This document shows positions 40,109-52,925 of a stretch of DNA of 64,000 bases, in pieces (position 1 is the first letter of the stretch; every line of letters starts with the position of its first letter). The position numbers and the translations under genes were made by a program. The DNA is taken from positions 3,658,001 to 3,722,000 of the forward strand of contig NZ_CP065044.1 of the NCBI RefSeq assembly GCF_015689195.1. The letters are read 5' to 3'. The notes under the pieces are model-generated. The model saw only the letters and a program-made list of their open reading frames with translations, did not search any database and was not told where the DNA came from. Source of the DNA: Pectobacterium aroidearum. Lineage in GTDB: Bacteria; Pseudomonadota; Gammaproteobacteria; Enterobacterales; Enterobacteriaceae.

Positions 40109-40775
40109 GATAAATCTCCGTTTATTTTAAAGACCCAGTGGAACCACTGAGAAATTCACCACACAAATTAGCACAGCAAGATGAACAATGCGCGAAGCAC
40201 ATTCGCGCCGTACATCAGCAATGTGTGATAGCCGACAAAATCAGATGAGGTATAGCCGCTCTAGTCATAGCTCGCTGACCCGACACTGTCGTCGTGCCGT
40301 CACGAACTCTTGCTAATATGAATGCTTCATCGGAATAACCCGGTATCACACCGTTTATCCTCTGTTTTCCGGTGTTTTACGTCAGTGGATAAAAATATTC
40401 CGCTGAATACACAGAAAAGCAGTAAGGCATTAGCACCAATAACATCACACTATCAGAATAATTACACATGTTTATCAATGCTTATCGCGAGAAACCATCA
40501 CGAAATCTGTGTTACACTACCTTTAGCTGGAGAAACTGATATTTTTCATAAAATACCACTTTTACCCAAGCAACATTTCGCTATATGCAATAGAATTTGT
40601 GTATACCCAGAATAATTGGCGTTGCAGCCAGACAGCAAACGAACGGATCCAACACGCTTTTCGGTACATATATAAGAGTGATAAGGGTACGTAGCGCCGC
40701 TAACCACGCTGTAGCTTCAAGGCAAGAAGGGTAAATCCGCTCAATTATGTTTCACCTATGGCACAAGGAGTTGGG
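40109..40775. other. ushA-ybaL intergenic region
   Basis: A 667-bp gap where K-12 carries fsr. I find no gene with coding character; a 97-codon open frame at 40322-40615 has no recognisable protein features. A truncated ERIC end lies at 40602-40651. The rest is AT-rich and shows no repeat, hairpin or RNA signal that I can name. Confidence 0.6.
40602..40651 (+). repeat. Truncated, diverged ERIC left end
   Basis: Begins TATACCCAGAATAATTGGCG, then TTGCAGCCAGACAGCAAACG, matching the first 50 bp of the full ERIC copies with several changes. The conserved core and right end are missing. It is best read as a decayed remnant. Confidence 0.65.
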
Positions 40776-42461
40776 ATGCATGCTGCAACACCGCTAATTT
40801 CTACTATCGCTGGAGGGCTGGTTCTTGCCTTCCTCCTTGGCATTCTGGCAAATCGCCTGCGAATCTCCCCCCTTGTTGGTTACCTTGCCGCAGGTGTCCT
40901 TGTCGGTCCTTTTACCCCTGGTTTTGTCGCTGATACCTCACTGGCATCAGAGCTGGCTGAGCTTGGCGTCATTCTGCTGATGTTTGGCGTTGGCCTGCAC
41001 TTCTCGCTGAAAGACCTCATGGCGGTAAAGTCCATCGCCATTCCCGGAGCGATAGCCCAGATTGCCGTGGCGACGCTGCTTGGAATGGGATTATCCGCCA
41101 TGCTGGGCTGGAGCCTGGCGAGCGGTCTGGTTTTCGGCCTCTGTCTGTCCACCGCCAGTACCGTGGTTCTGCTACGCGCGCTGGAAGAACGACAGCTTAT
41201 TGATAGCCAGCGCGGTCAAATCGCCATCGGCTGGCTGATTGTGGAAGATCTGGCGATGGTGCTTACGCTGGTTCTGCTGCCAGCCTTCGGCGACATGATC
41301 GGCGCTGAGCATGCCGACACCAGCAAGCTGCTGGCCGATTTAGCCTGGACCATCGGCAAGGTGATTGCCTTTATCACCCTGATGATTGTCGTCGGTCGCC
41401 GTCTGGTACCGTGGGTGTTGGCAAAAAGCGCCAGCACCGGCTCACGCGAGCTTTTCACACTGGCAGTGTTAGCCATGGCACTGGGTATCGCCTTCGGCGC
41501 AGTGAAACTGTTTGATGTCTCCTTTGCGCTGGGCGCATTCTTCGCCGGTGTGGTGCTAAACGAATCAGAACTCAGCCAGCGTGCGGCGCACGATACGCTG
41601 CCGCTGCGCGATGCCTTCGCCGTCCTGTTCTTCGTTTCTGTCGGTATGCTGTTTGATCCGATGATCCTGCTGAACGACCCCATTTCCGTGCTGATCACTC
41701 TGGCCATTATCGTGTTCGGTAAGTCAGCCGCCGCTTTCGTGCTGGTTCGACTCTTTGGCCACTCAAAACGAACGGCATTAACGATTTCCGCTAGTCTGGC
41801 GCAGATCGGAGAGTTTGCCTTTATTTTGGCCGGGCTCGGCATTGTGTTGGGGCTACTGTCAGAAGAAGGTCGGAATCTGGTACTGGCCGGCGCCATTCTC
41901 TCTATCATGATAAACCCACTGTTGTTTACGCTGCTTGAACGCTATCTGGCGAAGCATGAAACCATCGAAGAGCAGATCGTGGAAGAAGCGATTGAGGAAG
42001 AGAAACAGATTCCTGTCGATATGTGCAACCATGCGCTGCTGGTCGGCTATGGTCGCGTAGGTAGCCTGATTGGCGCCAAATTGCATCAGGCAGGGATTCC
42101 TATCGTGGTCATTGAGAATTCACGTACCCGCGTTGATGCCTTGCGTGAGCAGGGTATTAAAGCGGTATTGGGTAACGCCACTAAGCCTGAAATCATGGAC
42201 ATTGCGCGGCTGGACTGCGCCCGCTGGCTATTGCTGACGATTCCGAACGGTTATGAAGCCGGAGAAATCGTCGCAGCAGCCCGTGAGAAACGCGCCGATC
42301 TGGAGATTATCGCCCGCGCGCACTATGACGATGAGGTCAGCTACATTACCGAGCACGGTGCCAACGAGGTGGTCATGGGCGAGCGGGAAATCGCCAACAG
42401 CATGATCACACTGCTGAAGCTGGATGAGATCCCTCCTGCACCTCAGGCGTGTCCTATCTAA
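40776..42461 (+). CDS. ybaL: YbaL, KefB/CPA2-family cation:proton antiporter
   Basis: Inner-membrane antiporter-like protein of 561 aa. The N-terminal two-thirds form about 12 membrane segments of the Na/H exchanger type (LVGYLAAGVLVGPF, GVGLHFSLKDL). The C-terminal RCK/TrkA-N domain has the nucleotide motif LLVGYGRVGSLIG (about 420-432). Transported ion and physiological role are not settled. Start at ATG 40776 (MHAATPLISTIAGG) matches the E. coli protein and has AGGAG six bases upstream; an ATG 18 nt earlier is in frame but lacks a site. Confidence 0.93.
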   Translation: MHAATPLISTIAGGLVLAFLLGILANRLRISPLVGYLAAGVLVGPFTPGFVADTSLASELAELGVILLMFGVGLHFSLKDLMAVKSIAIPGAIAQIAVATLLGMGLSAMLGWSLASGLVFGLCLSTASTVVLLRALEERQLIDSQRGQIAIGWLIVEDLAMVLTLVLLPAFGDMIGAEHADTSKLLADLAWTIGKVIAFITLMIVVGRRLVPWVLAKSASTGSRELFTLAVLAMALGIAFGAVKLFDVSFALGAFFAGVVLNESELSQRAAHDTLPLRDAFAVLFFVSVGMLFDPMILLNDPISVLITLAIIVFGKSAAAFVLVRLFGHSKRTALTISASLAQIGEFAFILAGLGIVLGLLSEEGRNLVLAGAILSIMINPLLFTLLERYLAKHETIEEQIVEEAIEEEKQIPVDMCNHALLVGYGRVGSLIGAKLHQAGIPIVVIENSRTRVDALREQGIKAVLGNATKPEIMDIARLDCARWLLLTIPNGYEAGEIVAAAREKRADLEIIARAHYDDEVSYITEHGANEVVMGEREIANSMITLLKLDEIPPAPQACPI

Positions 42462-42481
42462 ACGGCTAGATGCAGAATACG

Positions 42482-42513
42482 AAAATGGCGGGCCCATAAG
42501 CCCGCCATTTTTT
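42482..42513. terminator. Bidirectional terminator between ybaL and hemH
   Basis: Stem AAAATGGCGGGC/GCCCGCCATTTT followed by T residues on the plus strand and by TTTT within the stem on the minus strand. It lies between the convergent ybaL and hemH stops. Confidence 0.88.
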
Positions 42514-42564
42514 TGTGCTGTGCGATATGTTTTTAAACGCCGCCAGACAAAGGCAACCTCGCCT

Positions 42565-43527
42565 CTACTCTACCTTGCTCACTAACTGTTCCAGCAGATC
42601 GATATGCAGCGGATCGTCATTAAGTGCAGGAATATAGTGGAAAGCCTCGCCCCCCGCATGCAGGAAAATTTCACGGTTCTGTTCCTGAATCTCTTCCAAC
42701 GTCTCCAGACAGTCAGCCGCAAAACCTGGGCACATAATCTGAATATGTTTCACGCCCTGCGCGGGCAAACCCTGCATGGTTTCATCCGTGTACGGCGTCA
42801 GCCAGGGTTCACGACCAAAACGCGACTGGAAGGTCATCATTATTTTCCCTTCCGGCAGCCCCAGCGCGGCAATCAGCGCCTCCGTGGTCGCCCGGCAGCG
42901 TTGCGGATAGTCATCGCCTTCATTGGCGTACCGCACGGGGATGCCGTGATAGGAGATGACTAATCTGTCTGGTTCACCATGTTCAGCAAAAGACCGTTCG
43001 ACACGGTGCTTCAGCGCCGCAATATAAGCAGGATGTTCGGCATAATCACGGATAAAGCGAATCGCAGGCAACTGACGATTATCACGTAGCTGCGCCGCGA
43101 GCCCATCCCACACCGCTGCGGTTGTTGAGCAGGAATATTGCGGATACATCGGCAAGACCACTAGTTGCGTTACGCCCTGCGCCAGTAATTTATCCAGCGC
43201 TGAACGCAGGCTGGGCGAACCATAGCTCATGCCTAGCTCGACAGGCGTTTCCGGCATTCGCCCAGCCAGTGCCTGCTGCTGTCGACGGCTAATCACCAAC
43301 AGCGGCGATCCGCCCTCCATCCACACCGATTGATAGAGTTTCGCCACTCGCGGAGAGCGGGTTGGCAGGATAATACCGCGCAGTAACGGCCACCATAGCA
43401 GACGCGGCGTATCCACCACACGGCGGTCGCTTAAAAACTCAGCCAGATAGCGCTTCACCGCCTGCGACGTCGGCGCATCGGGTGTCCCTAAGTTCACCAT
43501 CAGCACACCGTATTTCTCTTGTTTCAT
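42565..43527 (-). CDS. hemH: HemH, ferrochelatase
   Basis: Inserts Fe(II) into protoporphyrin IX in the last step of haem synthesis. From ATG 43527 ([17 protein letters not shown]) the protein is 320 aa, the E. coli length. Family motifs are [10 protein letters not shown] (about 11-20), [10 protein letters not shown] with the catalytic His (about 190-200) and the C-terminal [16 protein letters not shown] with the conserved Glu. The upstream in-frame extension to 43842 covers the ERIC region and is not coding. It is downstream of adk as in K-12, but separated by an ERIC copy and a terminator. Confidence 0.96.
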   Translation of the reverse strand: MKQEKYGVLMVNLGTPDAPTSQAVKRYLAEFLSDRRVVDTPRLLWWPLLRGIILPTRSPRVAKLYQSVWMEGGSPLLVISRRQQQALAGRMPETPVELGMSYGSPSLRSALDKLLAQGVTQLVVLPMYPQYSCSTTAAVWDGLAAQLRDNRQLPAIRFIRDYAEHPAYIAALKHRVERSFAEHGEPDRLVISYHGIPVRYANEGDDYPQRCRATTEALIAALGLPEGKIMMTFQSRFGREPWLTPYTDETMQGLPAQGVKHIQIMCPGFAADCLETLEEIQEQNREIFLHAGGEAFHYIPALNDDPLHIDLLEQLVSKVE

Positions 43528-43592
43528 CGCCGTCTTCCTTTTATGGAGAAGCAGGCTTTCTTTCAGCCCGCCCGTGCGTAACATCAAGTGTC

Positions 43593-43719
43593 TATACCCT
43601 AAATAATTCGAGTTGCAGGCAGGCGGCAACCGCACGAATCCCCAGGAGCTTACACAAGTAAGTGACTGGGGTGAGCAAGGGAAGCCAACGAACATGCAGC
43701 TTGAAGTATGACGGGTATA
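43593..43719 (+). repeat. ERIC repeat
   Basis: Full 127-bp copy from TATACCCTAAATAATTCGAG to TTGAAGTATGACGGGTATA, with the core AAGTAAGTGACTGGGGTGAG intact. It lies between adk and hemH, 66 bp upstream of the hemH start. Confidence 0.95.
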
Positions 43720-43815
43720 TTGTAGCGAAAAAAAGCTAAACAAATACGGGTAGATACTAGGGATAACGCCGATGCTACCAATAGAGGAAATCAGGCGAAT
43801 GGGGAATTCAGAACG

Positions 43816-43844
43816 GAAAAATGCCAGACCGTCGTCTGGCATTT
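43816..43844 (-). terminator. adk terminator
   Basis: Perfect 11-bp stem AAATGCCAGAC/GTCTGGCATTT with loop CGTC (43819-43844), followed on the minus strand by T residues, 31 nt after the adk stop. Confidence 0.85.
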
Positions 43845-43874
43845 CTGTGACTACGTGATATTCGCAGAGAAAAA

Positions 43875-44546
<672 letters not shown>

Positions 44547-44744
44547 TTATAAAATAAATTTGAAAAACGCTAAACCATACCATTCCAGACGCTTATGCTC
44601 AAGGAACGGGCTCGCTTCAGCAACGCGCAAGCAGATGAAAAAAAGCCAGATGCCTACAAATACGGTTTGCCGTCTGCCCAATGTTGCCATTCAGTGTAGA
44701 CGAAGAAACGCTCAATAGCGGAAGGAAGCGCAAAAATCGGGGGA

Positions 44745-44768
44745 AGACCCCGGTGGTAACCGGGGTCT
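44745..44768 (-). terminator. htpG terminator
   Basis: Perfect 9-bp stem AGACCCCGG/CCGGGGTCT with loop TGGTAA, followed on the minus strand by TCCCCCGATTTTTG, 14 nt after the htpG stop. Confidence 0.75.
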
Positions 44769-44782
44769 GGAGGGTATGACTA

Positions 44783-46672
44783 TCAGGCACTTAGCAGCTG
44801 ATTCATACGACGAATGAACAAGTTCGGGTCGTCCAATGTCCCACGCTCGGCCAGCAGAGCCTGATCCAGCAGCAGCTCAACCCACTCGCCAAACTCCGCT
44901 TCATCAGAAACGTCGGCAGCACGTTTAATTAACGCGTGTTCCGGGTTCAGTTCAAAAATGTACTTCACTTCCGGTGCCTGTTGGCCCGCTGCGGCGAACA
45001 GCTTCGCCATCTGCGTACTCATCTCGTCTGCATCTGTTACGACAATCGCAGGCGTATCGGTCAAACGGTACGTGAAGCGCACATCTTTGACACGCTCACC
45101 CAGCAGGGTTTTCACACGCTCAACAAACGGCTCCAGCGCTTTCTGTGCTTCTTTCTGTTCCTCGTTTTCTTCGTCGGCCAGTTTATCCAGCGCCTCGTCT
45201 GCTTTGCTGACAGACTGGAAGGATTTACCGTCGAACTCGGTCAGGTAGCTCATCATCCACTCGTCAATGCGCTCGGACAACAGCAATACCTCGATACCTT
45301 TCTTACGGAACAGCTCCAGGTGTGGGCTGCTCTTCGCCGCCGCATAACTATCTGCGGTGATGTAGTAGATCTTGTCCTGACCTTCTACCATCCGGCTAAC
45401 GTAATCTTCCAGTGACACCGTCTGCGCGGAACTGTCAGATTGCGTGGTAGCAAAACGCAGCAGTTTCGCAATGGCTTCACGGTTGCTGCCATCTTCCGCC
45501 GGGCCTTCTTTCAGCACCAGACCAAATTGCTGCCAGAACGTCTGGTATTTTTCCGCGTCGTCTTTCGCCAGCTTATCCAGCATTTGCAGCACACGCTTAG
45601 TCAGCGCATTACGCAGATTTTGCGTCACACGGCTGTCCTGCAGAATCTCACGGGAAACGTTCAGCGGCAGATCGTTGGAATCAATCAGGCCACGAACAAA
45701 GCGCAGGTAGTTAGGCATGAACTGTTCGGCGTCATCCATAATGAAGACGCGCTGAACGTACAATTTCAGGCCGTGTTTATGATCGCGGTTCCACATATCC
45801 CACGGTGCACGAGCAGGGATATAAAGCAAGCTGGTGTATTCCTGCTTGCCTTCCACACGGTTGTGGCTCCAGCTCAGCGGATCGGTAAAGTCATGGGAGA
45901 TGTGTTTATAGAATTCGTTGTACTCATCATCGCTGACTTCAGATTTACTGCGTGTCCACAGGGCTTGAGCCTTGTTAATTTTTTCCCAGCTAACCGTGGA
46001 CTCGCCGCCTTCTTCTTCACTTTCTGTCTGAGATTCGATTTCTACCGGCAGCGCGATATGGTCGGAGTATTTGCTGATGACGGAACGCACACGCCAGTCA
46101 TCGAGAAACTCGTCTTCACCTTCACGCAGATGCAGAGTGATTTCCGTTCCACGATCGTCTTTGGTGATGTCAGCAATGGTGTAATCCCCTTCCCCGGCGG
46201 ATTCCCAATACACGCCTTGATCGGCATTTGCACCCGCTGCGCGGGTACGCACGGTCACTTTATCCGCCACGATGAAAGCGGAATAGAAACCCACACCGAA
46301 CTGGCCAATCAGTTGGCTATCTTTAACCTGATCGGAACCCATGGATTCCAGAAACGCCTTGGTGCCAGATTTCGCAATCGTACCCAGATTATCAATCACT
46401 TCGTCACGGCTCATGCCGATGCCGTTGTCAGAAATCGTCAGCGTACGTTTTTCTTTATCCGTGGACACGCGTACACGCAGGTCGCCATCGCCCGCATACA
46501 ATTCTGGCGTGGACAGCGCACGGAAACGTAGCTTGTCTGCCGCATCAGAGGCGTTGGAGATCAATTCACGCAGAAAAATTTCTTTATTGGAATAGAGCGA
46601 ATGGATCATCAAATGCAGGAGTTGCTTAACTTCGGACTGGAACCCGCGAGTTTCTTGGCCTTTCATACTCAT
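44783..46672 (-). CDS. htpG: HtpG, bacterial Hsp90 chaperone
   Basis: Dimeric ATP-dependent chaperone of 629 aa. The N-terminal GHKL ATPase domain shows [17 protein letters not shown] (about 32-48), [12 protein letters not shown] and [11 protein letters not shown]. The middle domain has [10 protein letters not shown] and [16 protein letters not shown] in order, and the C-terminal dimerisation part ends RRMNQLLSA. The start may be MSMKGQ (46672) or the second ATG two codons later, which is the E. coli start; AGGT lies upstream of both. Flanked by recR and adk as in K-12. I did not find a clear sigma-32 promoter by eye. Confidence 0.97.
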   Translation of the reverse strand: MSMKGQETRGFQSEVKQLLHLMIHSLYSNKEIFLRELISNASDAADKLRFRALSTPELYAGDGDLRVRVSTDKEKRTLTISDNGIGMSRDEVIDNLGTIAKSGTKAFLESMGSDQVKDSQLIGQFGVGFYSAFIVADKVTVRTRAAGANADQGVYWESAGEGDYTIADITKDDRGTEITLHLREGEDEFLDDWRVRSVISKYSDHIALPVEIESQTESEEEGGESTVSWEKINKAQALWTRSKSEVSDDEYNEFYKHISHDFTDPLSWSHNRVEGKQEYTSLLYIPARAPWDMWNRDHKHGLKLYVQRVFIMDDAEQFMPNYLRFVRGLIDSNDLPLNVSREILQDSRVTQNLRNALTKRVLQMLDKLAKDDAEKYQTFWQQFGLVLKEGPAEDGSNREAIAKLLRFATTQSDSSAQTVSLEDYVSRMVEGQDKIYYITADSYAAAKSSPHLELFRKKGIEVLLLSERIDEWMMSYLTEFDGKSFQSVSKADEALDKLADEENEEQKEAQKALEPFVERVKTLLGERVKDVRFTYRLTDTPAIVVTDADEMSTQMAKLFAAAGQQAPEVKYIFELNPEHALIKRAADVSDEAEFGEWVELLLDQALLAERGTLDDPNLFIRRMNQLLSA

Positions 46673-46846
46673 TGTTGCTTACCTCAATCCTAATATTATT
46701 CAGGCTGATTAAACTGACGATAAGTAACAGATGGGGATAAACTGCGGTGGTTTCAAGGGGTAAATTTTAGTGAAAAAAGAAAACGATGAGATGGGCACGG
46801 AAAGCAAGACTGCGGCAGCCAGAGAATGGCGCTGGCCGCCGACAGG

Positions 46847-47451
46847 TTAAAACCGGAAAGGCTGGCGTCCTGCGAGTGAATGGGACAGCGTGGTGCCATC
46901 GACCATTTCCAGCTCACCGCCAACGGGAACACCGTGAGCAATGCGGCTGGCCATCACGCCGTGTTGCGCGCACAGCTCAGCAATATAGTTCGCTGTAGCA
47001 TCGCCTTCTACCGTCGGGTTAGTTGCCAGAATCACTTCGCTTATCGATTCCACTTGCAGGCGCTCTTCCAGGCGCCCCAAACCGATATCATCCGGGCCAA
47101 TGCCATCCAGCGGCGACAAATGCCCCATCAACACAAAGTAACGACCGGCAAACTGCCCCGTCTGTTCAATAGCATGAATATCAGCCGGGCTTTCCACCAC
47201 GCAAATCTGCCCATTTTGCTGGCGGCGCGGATTCGAACAAATCGCACAAACGTCCTGTTCAGTGAATGTCCGGCAATCGCTACAGTGGCCGATTTCGGAC
47301 ATCGCCCGCGTCAACGCCTGTGCCAAACGCATACCGCCGCTGCGGTTACGTTGCAGCAGTTGAAACGCCATGCGCTGTGCCGATTTGGGCCCAACGCCCG
47401 GCAGGCAGCGCAGCGCTTCCATCAATGATTCAAGAAGCGGACTGGTCTGCA

Positions 47452-47452
<1 letters not shown>
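46847..47452 (-). CDS. recR: RecR, recombination mediator
   Basis: Loads RecA at gaps with RecF and RecO. The 201 aa have an N-terminal helix-hairpin-helix ([17 protein letters not shown]), a four-cysteine zinc finger ([16 protein letters not shown]) and a TOPRIM domain beginning [14 protein letters not shown]. Its ATG shares one base with the ybaB stop (TGATG), so dnaX, ybaB and recR form one translationally coupled operon. Confidence 0.97.
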
Positions 47453-49882
<2,430 letters not shown>

Positions 49883-49953
49883 TACCGCAACAGTCGAGTT
49901 ATTGAGGCGATCATGCTAACACAGCCACGCCGCTATCGGCGAGACTGTTATGA

Positions 49954-50508
49954 TTAATGTCCGGGGAAGTCAACCAGACTATAGCAGGTGACACCCATCC
50001 CAGTCAGGCGTTGCTCGCCGCCCAGATCGAACAAGTTAATGATAAAAGCGGCATCGTTGACCATACCGCCCAGACGACGAATCAGTTTCACCGTCGCTTC
50101 GAGCGTGCCGCCCGTTGCCAGCAGATCGTCGATCACCAGCACATTATCGCCAGCAGAGATCGCATCTGAATGGATTTCCAGCGTATCTGAACCATACTCG
50201 AGTTCATAGCTTTCGCTGATCGTCGGACGTGGCAGCTTGCCCGGTTTACGCACGGGAACAAAACCCACGCCCAGCGCTAAAGCAACCGGTGCGCCAAACA
50301 GAAAACCACGCGCTTCCGTACCGACAACCTTCGTCACGCCGCTGTTGCGGTAACGGTTCGCCAGCATCTCAATACTGGCCGCATAGGCCACAGGATCTTC
50401 CAGCAGGCTGGTGACATCACGGAACAGTATGCCCGGCTTCGGATAATCGGGGATGCTTTTGATACTGTTTTTAATTAATTCTGCCTGCTGCTGCGCTGTT
50501 ACGGTCAT
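49954..50508 (-). CDS. apt: Apt, adenine phosphoribosyltransferase
   Basis: Purine salvage enzyme making AMP from adenine and PRPP. From ATG 50508 ([17 protein letters not shown]) it is 184 aa, one more than E. coli. [19 protein letters not shown] near residues 20-38 and the PRPP-binding [13 protein letters not shown] (about 120-132) are diagnostic. An ATG one codon upstream is an equal alternative. It is upstream of dnaX on the same strand, as in K-12. Confidence 0.96.
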   Translation of the reverse strand: MTVTAQQQAELIKNSIKSIPDYPKPGILFRDVTSLLEDPVAYAASIEMLANRYRNSGVTKVVGTEARGFLFGAPVALALGVGFVPVRKPGKLPRPTISESYELEYGSDTLEIHSDAISAGDNVLVIDDLLATGGTLEATVKLIRRLGGMVNDAAFIINLFDLGGEQRLTGMGVTCYSLVDFPGH

Positions 50509-50724
50509 CATAGTTGTGCCTGATAAAACGTTCTGAACATACAAATGCCGGTCACCACAAGGCTTTCATCATCTCATAGCGTGATGAAGAGGCATTATGA
50601 CAAAGAGGAAAATGGCGACCCGCGCACGAAAACGGTCAAATCTAGTCAAAGTGACGGACAAATGCAACTATCCGCACTCTGGGTGCGTATTTTTTGTATT
50701 TCCGTCACAGGACCGCCGCTTACG

Positions 50725-51126
50725 CTATCTTTTCGGATTCGCGCCCTGCGTTTGTTGTTCTGGATCAAGCACGGGTAAACGAAGCATAAAGGTCAACAAA
50801 ATAGCCAAAATGACCAATAGCAAGATCCTGACCCAAACCAGCTTAACCAGCCAGAGCGAAAGCGCAAACGTTAACAGAATCATGGTGACTGCCTTCCATT
50901 TTGCCCCCGGCGGCAGAGCCCGATGTTGCTGCCAATGGCGCAGGTAGCTGCCAAACCACGAACGGTACAGTAGCCAGTCATGGAAACGCGGGGATGAGCG
51001 GGCAAAACACCAGGCGGCCAGTAACAAGAAAGGCGTGGTTGGCAATAAAGGTAACACGACGCCCAACGTTGCCAGCACAACGGAAACCCACCCCAATATA
51101 ATCAACAACACGCGATACATATTCAC
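50725..51126 (-). CDS. ybaN: YbaN, DUF454 inner-membrane protein
   Basis: Small membrane protein of 133 aa in the DUF454 family, with hydrophobic segments at about 5-40 (LGVVLPLLPTTPFLLLAAWCFAR, the family hallmark) and 80-115. A charged stretch SSPRFHDWLLYRSWFGSYLRHW connects them. Function unknown. It is divergent from priC, as in K-12. Confidence 0.92.
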   Translation of the reverse strand: MNMYRVLLIILGWVSVVLATLGVVLPLLPTTPFLLLAAWCFARSSPRFHDWLLYRSWFGSYLRHWQQHRALPPGAKWKAVTMILLTFALSLWLVKLVWVRILLLVILAILLTFMLRLPVLDPEQQTQGANPKR

Positions 51127-51319
51127 CTTTACGCTTTGTTCACTACCAATATGCTTTGTCTACTCAGTATTTCTTGCCTACGACAATATCCATCACACTT
51201 TATCACCACCTTGCTCAATGGATTAGTTAAGATATCCTCATGCAAGGCAGCTCAAACTCACCATGCTGGTATACCACGCGCAGACGCTCTGAATCATCAA
51301 CTTTACGGTAAGGAAAAAA

Positions 51320-51856
51320 GTGAACACGCATCGATTGCTGCAAGCGCTTGAACAACAAATTACCACGCTGGCAAAAGAGCTTGAACCGCTGGCGGATAAA
51401 GCCGTGCCGCAATCGCGCTTTGACCGCCAGCTCTTTAGCAGTTACGGCACCCGACTGCGGGATTATCGCGCTGAAGTTGAGCAAAATCTGCATGCAATAA
51501 AACAGCTGGTCGCCGAGCAACGCACCGAACGCGTAGCATTTCTGGCAGAAAAGCTGATCAGCCAAATAGCCGCACTGCAGCGCGAACTGGCGACGCAATC
51601 ATTACGCAGGCAAGAGCAACGTGCTGCCCCGCAGCCGGAAGATGTGTACCACAAACTGGCAGAACATCAGGATTATGAACGCCGTTTGCTCTCCATGATT
51701 CAAGATAGAGAAAGCCTGCTCATCACACAGACACTTTTCAGCGAGCAACAGCGGTTACAAAAAGAGCTGGCGGCGCTGGAAGGACGACTATCACGCTGCC
51801 GTCAGGCGCTATCGCGACTGGAGCGTCAAATCGAACGCCGGGAGCAAGGGCTATAG
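51320..51856 (+). CDS. priC: PriC, primosomal replication protein N''
   Basis: Replication-restart protein that helps reload DnaB at stalled forks. The 178 aa are mostly helical and basic. RFDRQLFSSYGTRLRDYRAEVEQNL and the C-terminal RRLLSMIQDRE plus ALEGRLSRCRQALSRLE blocks (given in part) follow the PriC pattern. It starts with GTG at 51320 preceded by AAGGAA; no ATG is in a suitable place. rsmS follows 36 bp downstream on the same strand. Confidence 0.9.
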   Translation: MNTHRLLQALEQQITTLAKELEPLADKAVPQSRFDRQLFSSYGTRLRDYRAEVEQNLHAIKQLVAEQRTERVAFLAEKLISQIAALQRELATQSLRRQEQRAAPQPEDVYHKLAEHQDYERRLLSMIQDRESLLITQTLFSEQQRLQKELAALEGRLSRCRQALSRLERQIERREQGL

Positions 51857-51892
51857 CGCAGCGGTTCGTCGAGGAAAAAGAGGAATGACGTT

Positions 51893-52081
51893 ATGTCACT
51901 TGAAAATGCCCCACCCGAAATCAAGCTAGCGGTCGATTTGATTATGTTGCTGGAAGAAAACCAGATCGAGCCACATATCGCACTGGCTGCTCTGGAGATT
52001 GTACGTACCGATTTTGAGAAAAAGCTCTCGCCAAAAGACGGCGACGCAGACCTCATCATCAAAGGGAAATCTCCCAGGTAA
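51893..52081 (+). CDS. rsmS: RsmS/YbaM, small pleiotropic regulator (DUF2496)
   Basis: Small protein of 62 aa ([21 protein letters not shown] start) in the DUF2496/YbaM family. In soft-rot and related enterobacteria the homolog RsmS modulates exoenzyme and secondary-metabolite production through the Rsm system; in E. coli it is YbaM. It shares orientation with priC and a short gap, so co-transcription is likely. The biochemical mechanism is not clear from sequence. Confidence 0.88.
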   Translation: MSLENAPPEIKLAVDLIMLLEENQIEPHIALAALEIVRTDFEKKLSPKDGDADLIIKGKSPR

Positions 52082-52118
52082 TTAGAGGTGAGAGACGTTA
52101 GCGCCGTCGAGCGACGGC

Positions 52119-52760
52119 TTACTCAGCGGGTTTACGTAACGCCGGGCTAAAATGCAGCATATCGATAAAGGCATCCACAAGCGCCGGAGCTTCCTGATCG
52201 AGATCGAAACTTTCCGGCATAAATAGCCAGTTTTCCATCACACCGGAAAAATAGGCACGCAGCGCAATCGCAGCACGGCGGGAATGAATGTCCGTCGGCA
52301 ACATGCCCAGACGAATACACTCAATCAGGTTTTCTTCAATATCGACATAGCAAGAAAGATAAAGCTCTTTGCGCGCATTATACGATTGCAACATTTCACC
52401 GACAAACTCACATTTGTGAAAAGCGATCTCCATAATGGATCGCCAGTGAGTATCACTAACTGTTAAACGCAGCATATAAATCAATAATTCACGCATCACG
52501 CAGAGTGGATTATCAGGGAATTTTGTCTGATACTCTATTTCAAACTCACTGATTTTCGACTCTGCCAACGCCCAGATCTCATCGAAAATTTCGGCCTTGT
52601 TCTTAAAGTGCCAATAAATAGCACCGCGGGTCACACCAGCAGCAGTCGCAATGTCGGACAATGAAGTCGCAGACACACCATGCTCAGAGAACACTCTTAA
52701 CGCGGTATCCAGTATCTGTTGTCGGGTTTCCTGAGCCTGTTTTTTGGTTTTTCGTGCCAT
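52119..52760 (-). CDS. acrR: AcrR, TetR-family repressor of acrAB
   Basis: Drug-responsive repressor of 213 aa. The N-terminal TetR helix-turn-helix is typical (ARKTKKQAQETRQQILDTALRVF-type start, then TSLSDIATAAGVTRGAIYWHFKNK, given in part). The C-terminal ligand domain ends LRKPAE. The start at ATG 52760 fits E. coli AcrR. An 18-bp direct repeat (52743-52760 and 52766-52783) duplicates the start-codon region 23 bp upstream, creating a second ATG in another frame. No good ribosome site precedes either ATG. The acrAB operator lies 52 bp upstream. Confidence 0.93.
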   Translation of the reverse strand: MARKTKKQAQETRQQILDTALRVFSEHGVSATSLSDIATAAGVTRGAIYWHFKNKAEIFDEIWALAESKISEFEIEYQTKFPDNPLCVMRELLIYMLRLTVSDTHWRSIMEIAFHKCEFVGEMLQSYNARKELYLSCYVDIEENLIECIRLGMLPTDIHSRRAAIALRAYFSGVMENWLFMPESFDLDQEAPALVDAFIDMLHFSPALRKPAE

Positions 52761-52811
52761 GATAATTTGGTTTTTCGTGCCATAACGCTGTATTTGAAGG
52801 AAAGTGAGATT

Positions 52812-52835
52812 TACATACATTCAAGTATGTATGTA
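52812..52835. promoter_or_regulatory. AcrR operator
   Basis: A 24-bp inverted repeat, TACATACATTCA then AGTATGTATGTA, matches the known E. coli AcrR operator in sequence and in its place between divergent acrR and acrA. Binding here would repress both genes. Confidence 0.9.
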
Positions 52836-52925
52836 ACATAGCACGAACATAAGACTATAGCAGCAATGGGTTTTTGGGCTTGTGATCCATTGGTCAATTT
52901 CAAATCGGACACTTGAGGTTTATCT

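Noticed and set aside
40322-40615. 97-codon plus-strand frame between ushA and ybaL
   Set aside because: Amino-acid content looks random, no ribosome site, and it runs to the edge of an ERIC fragment.
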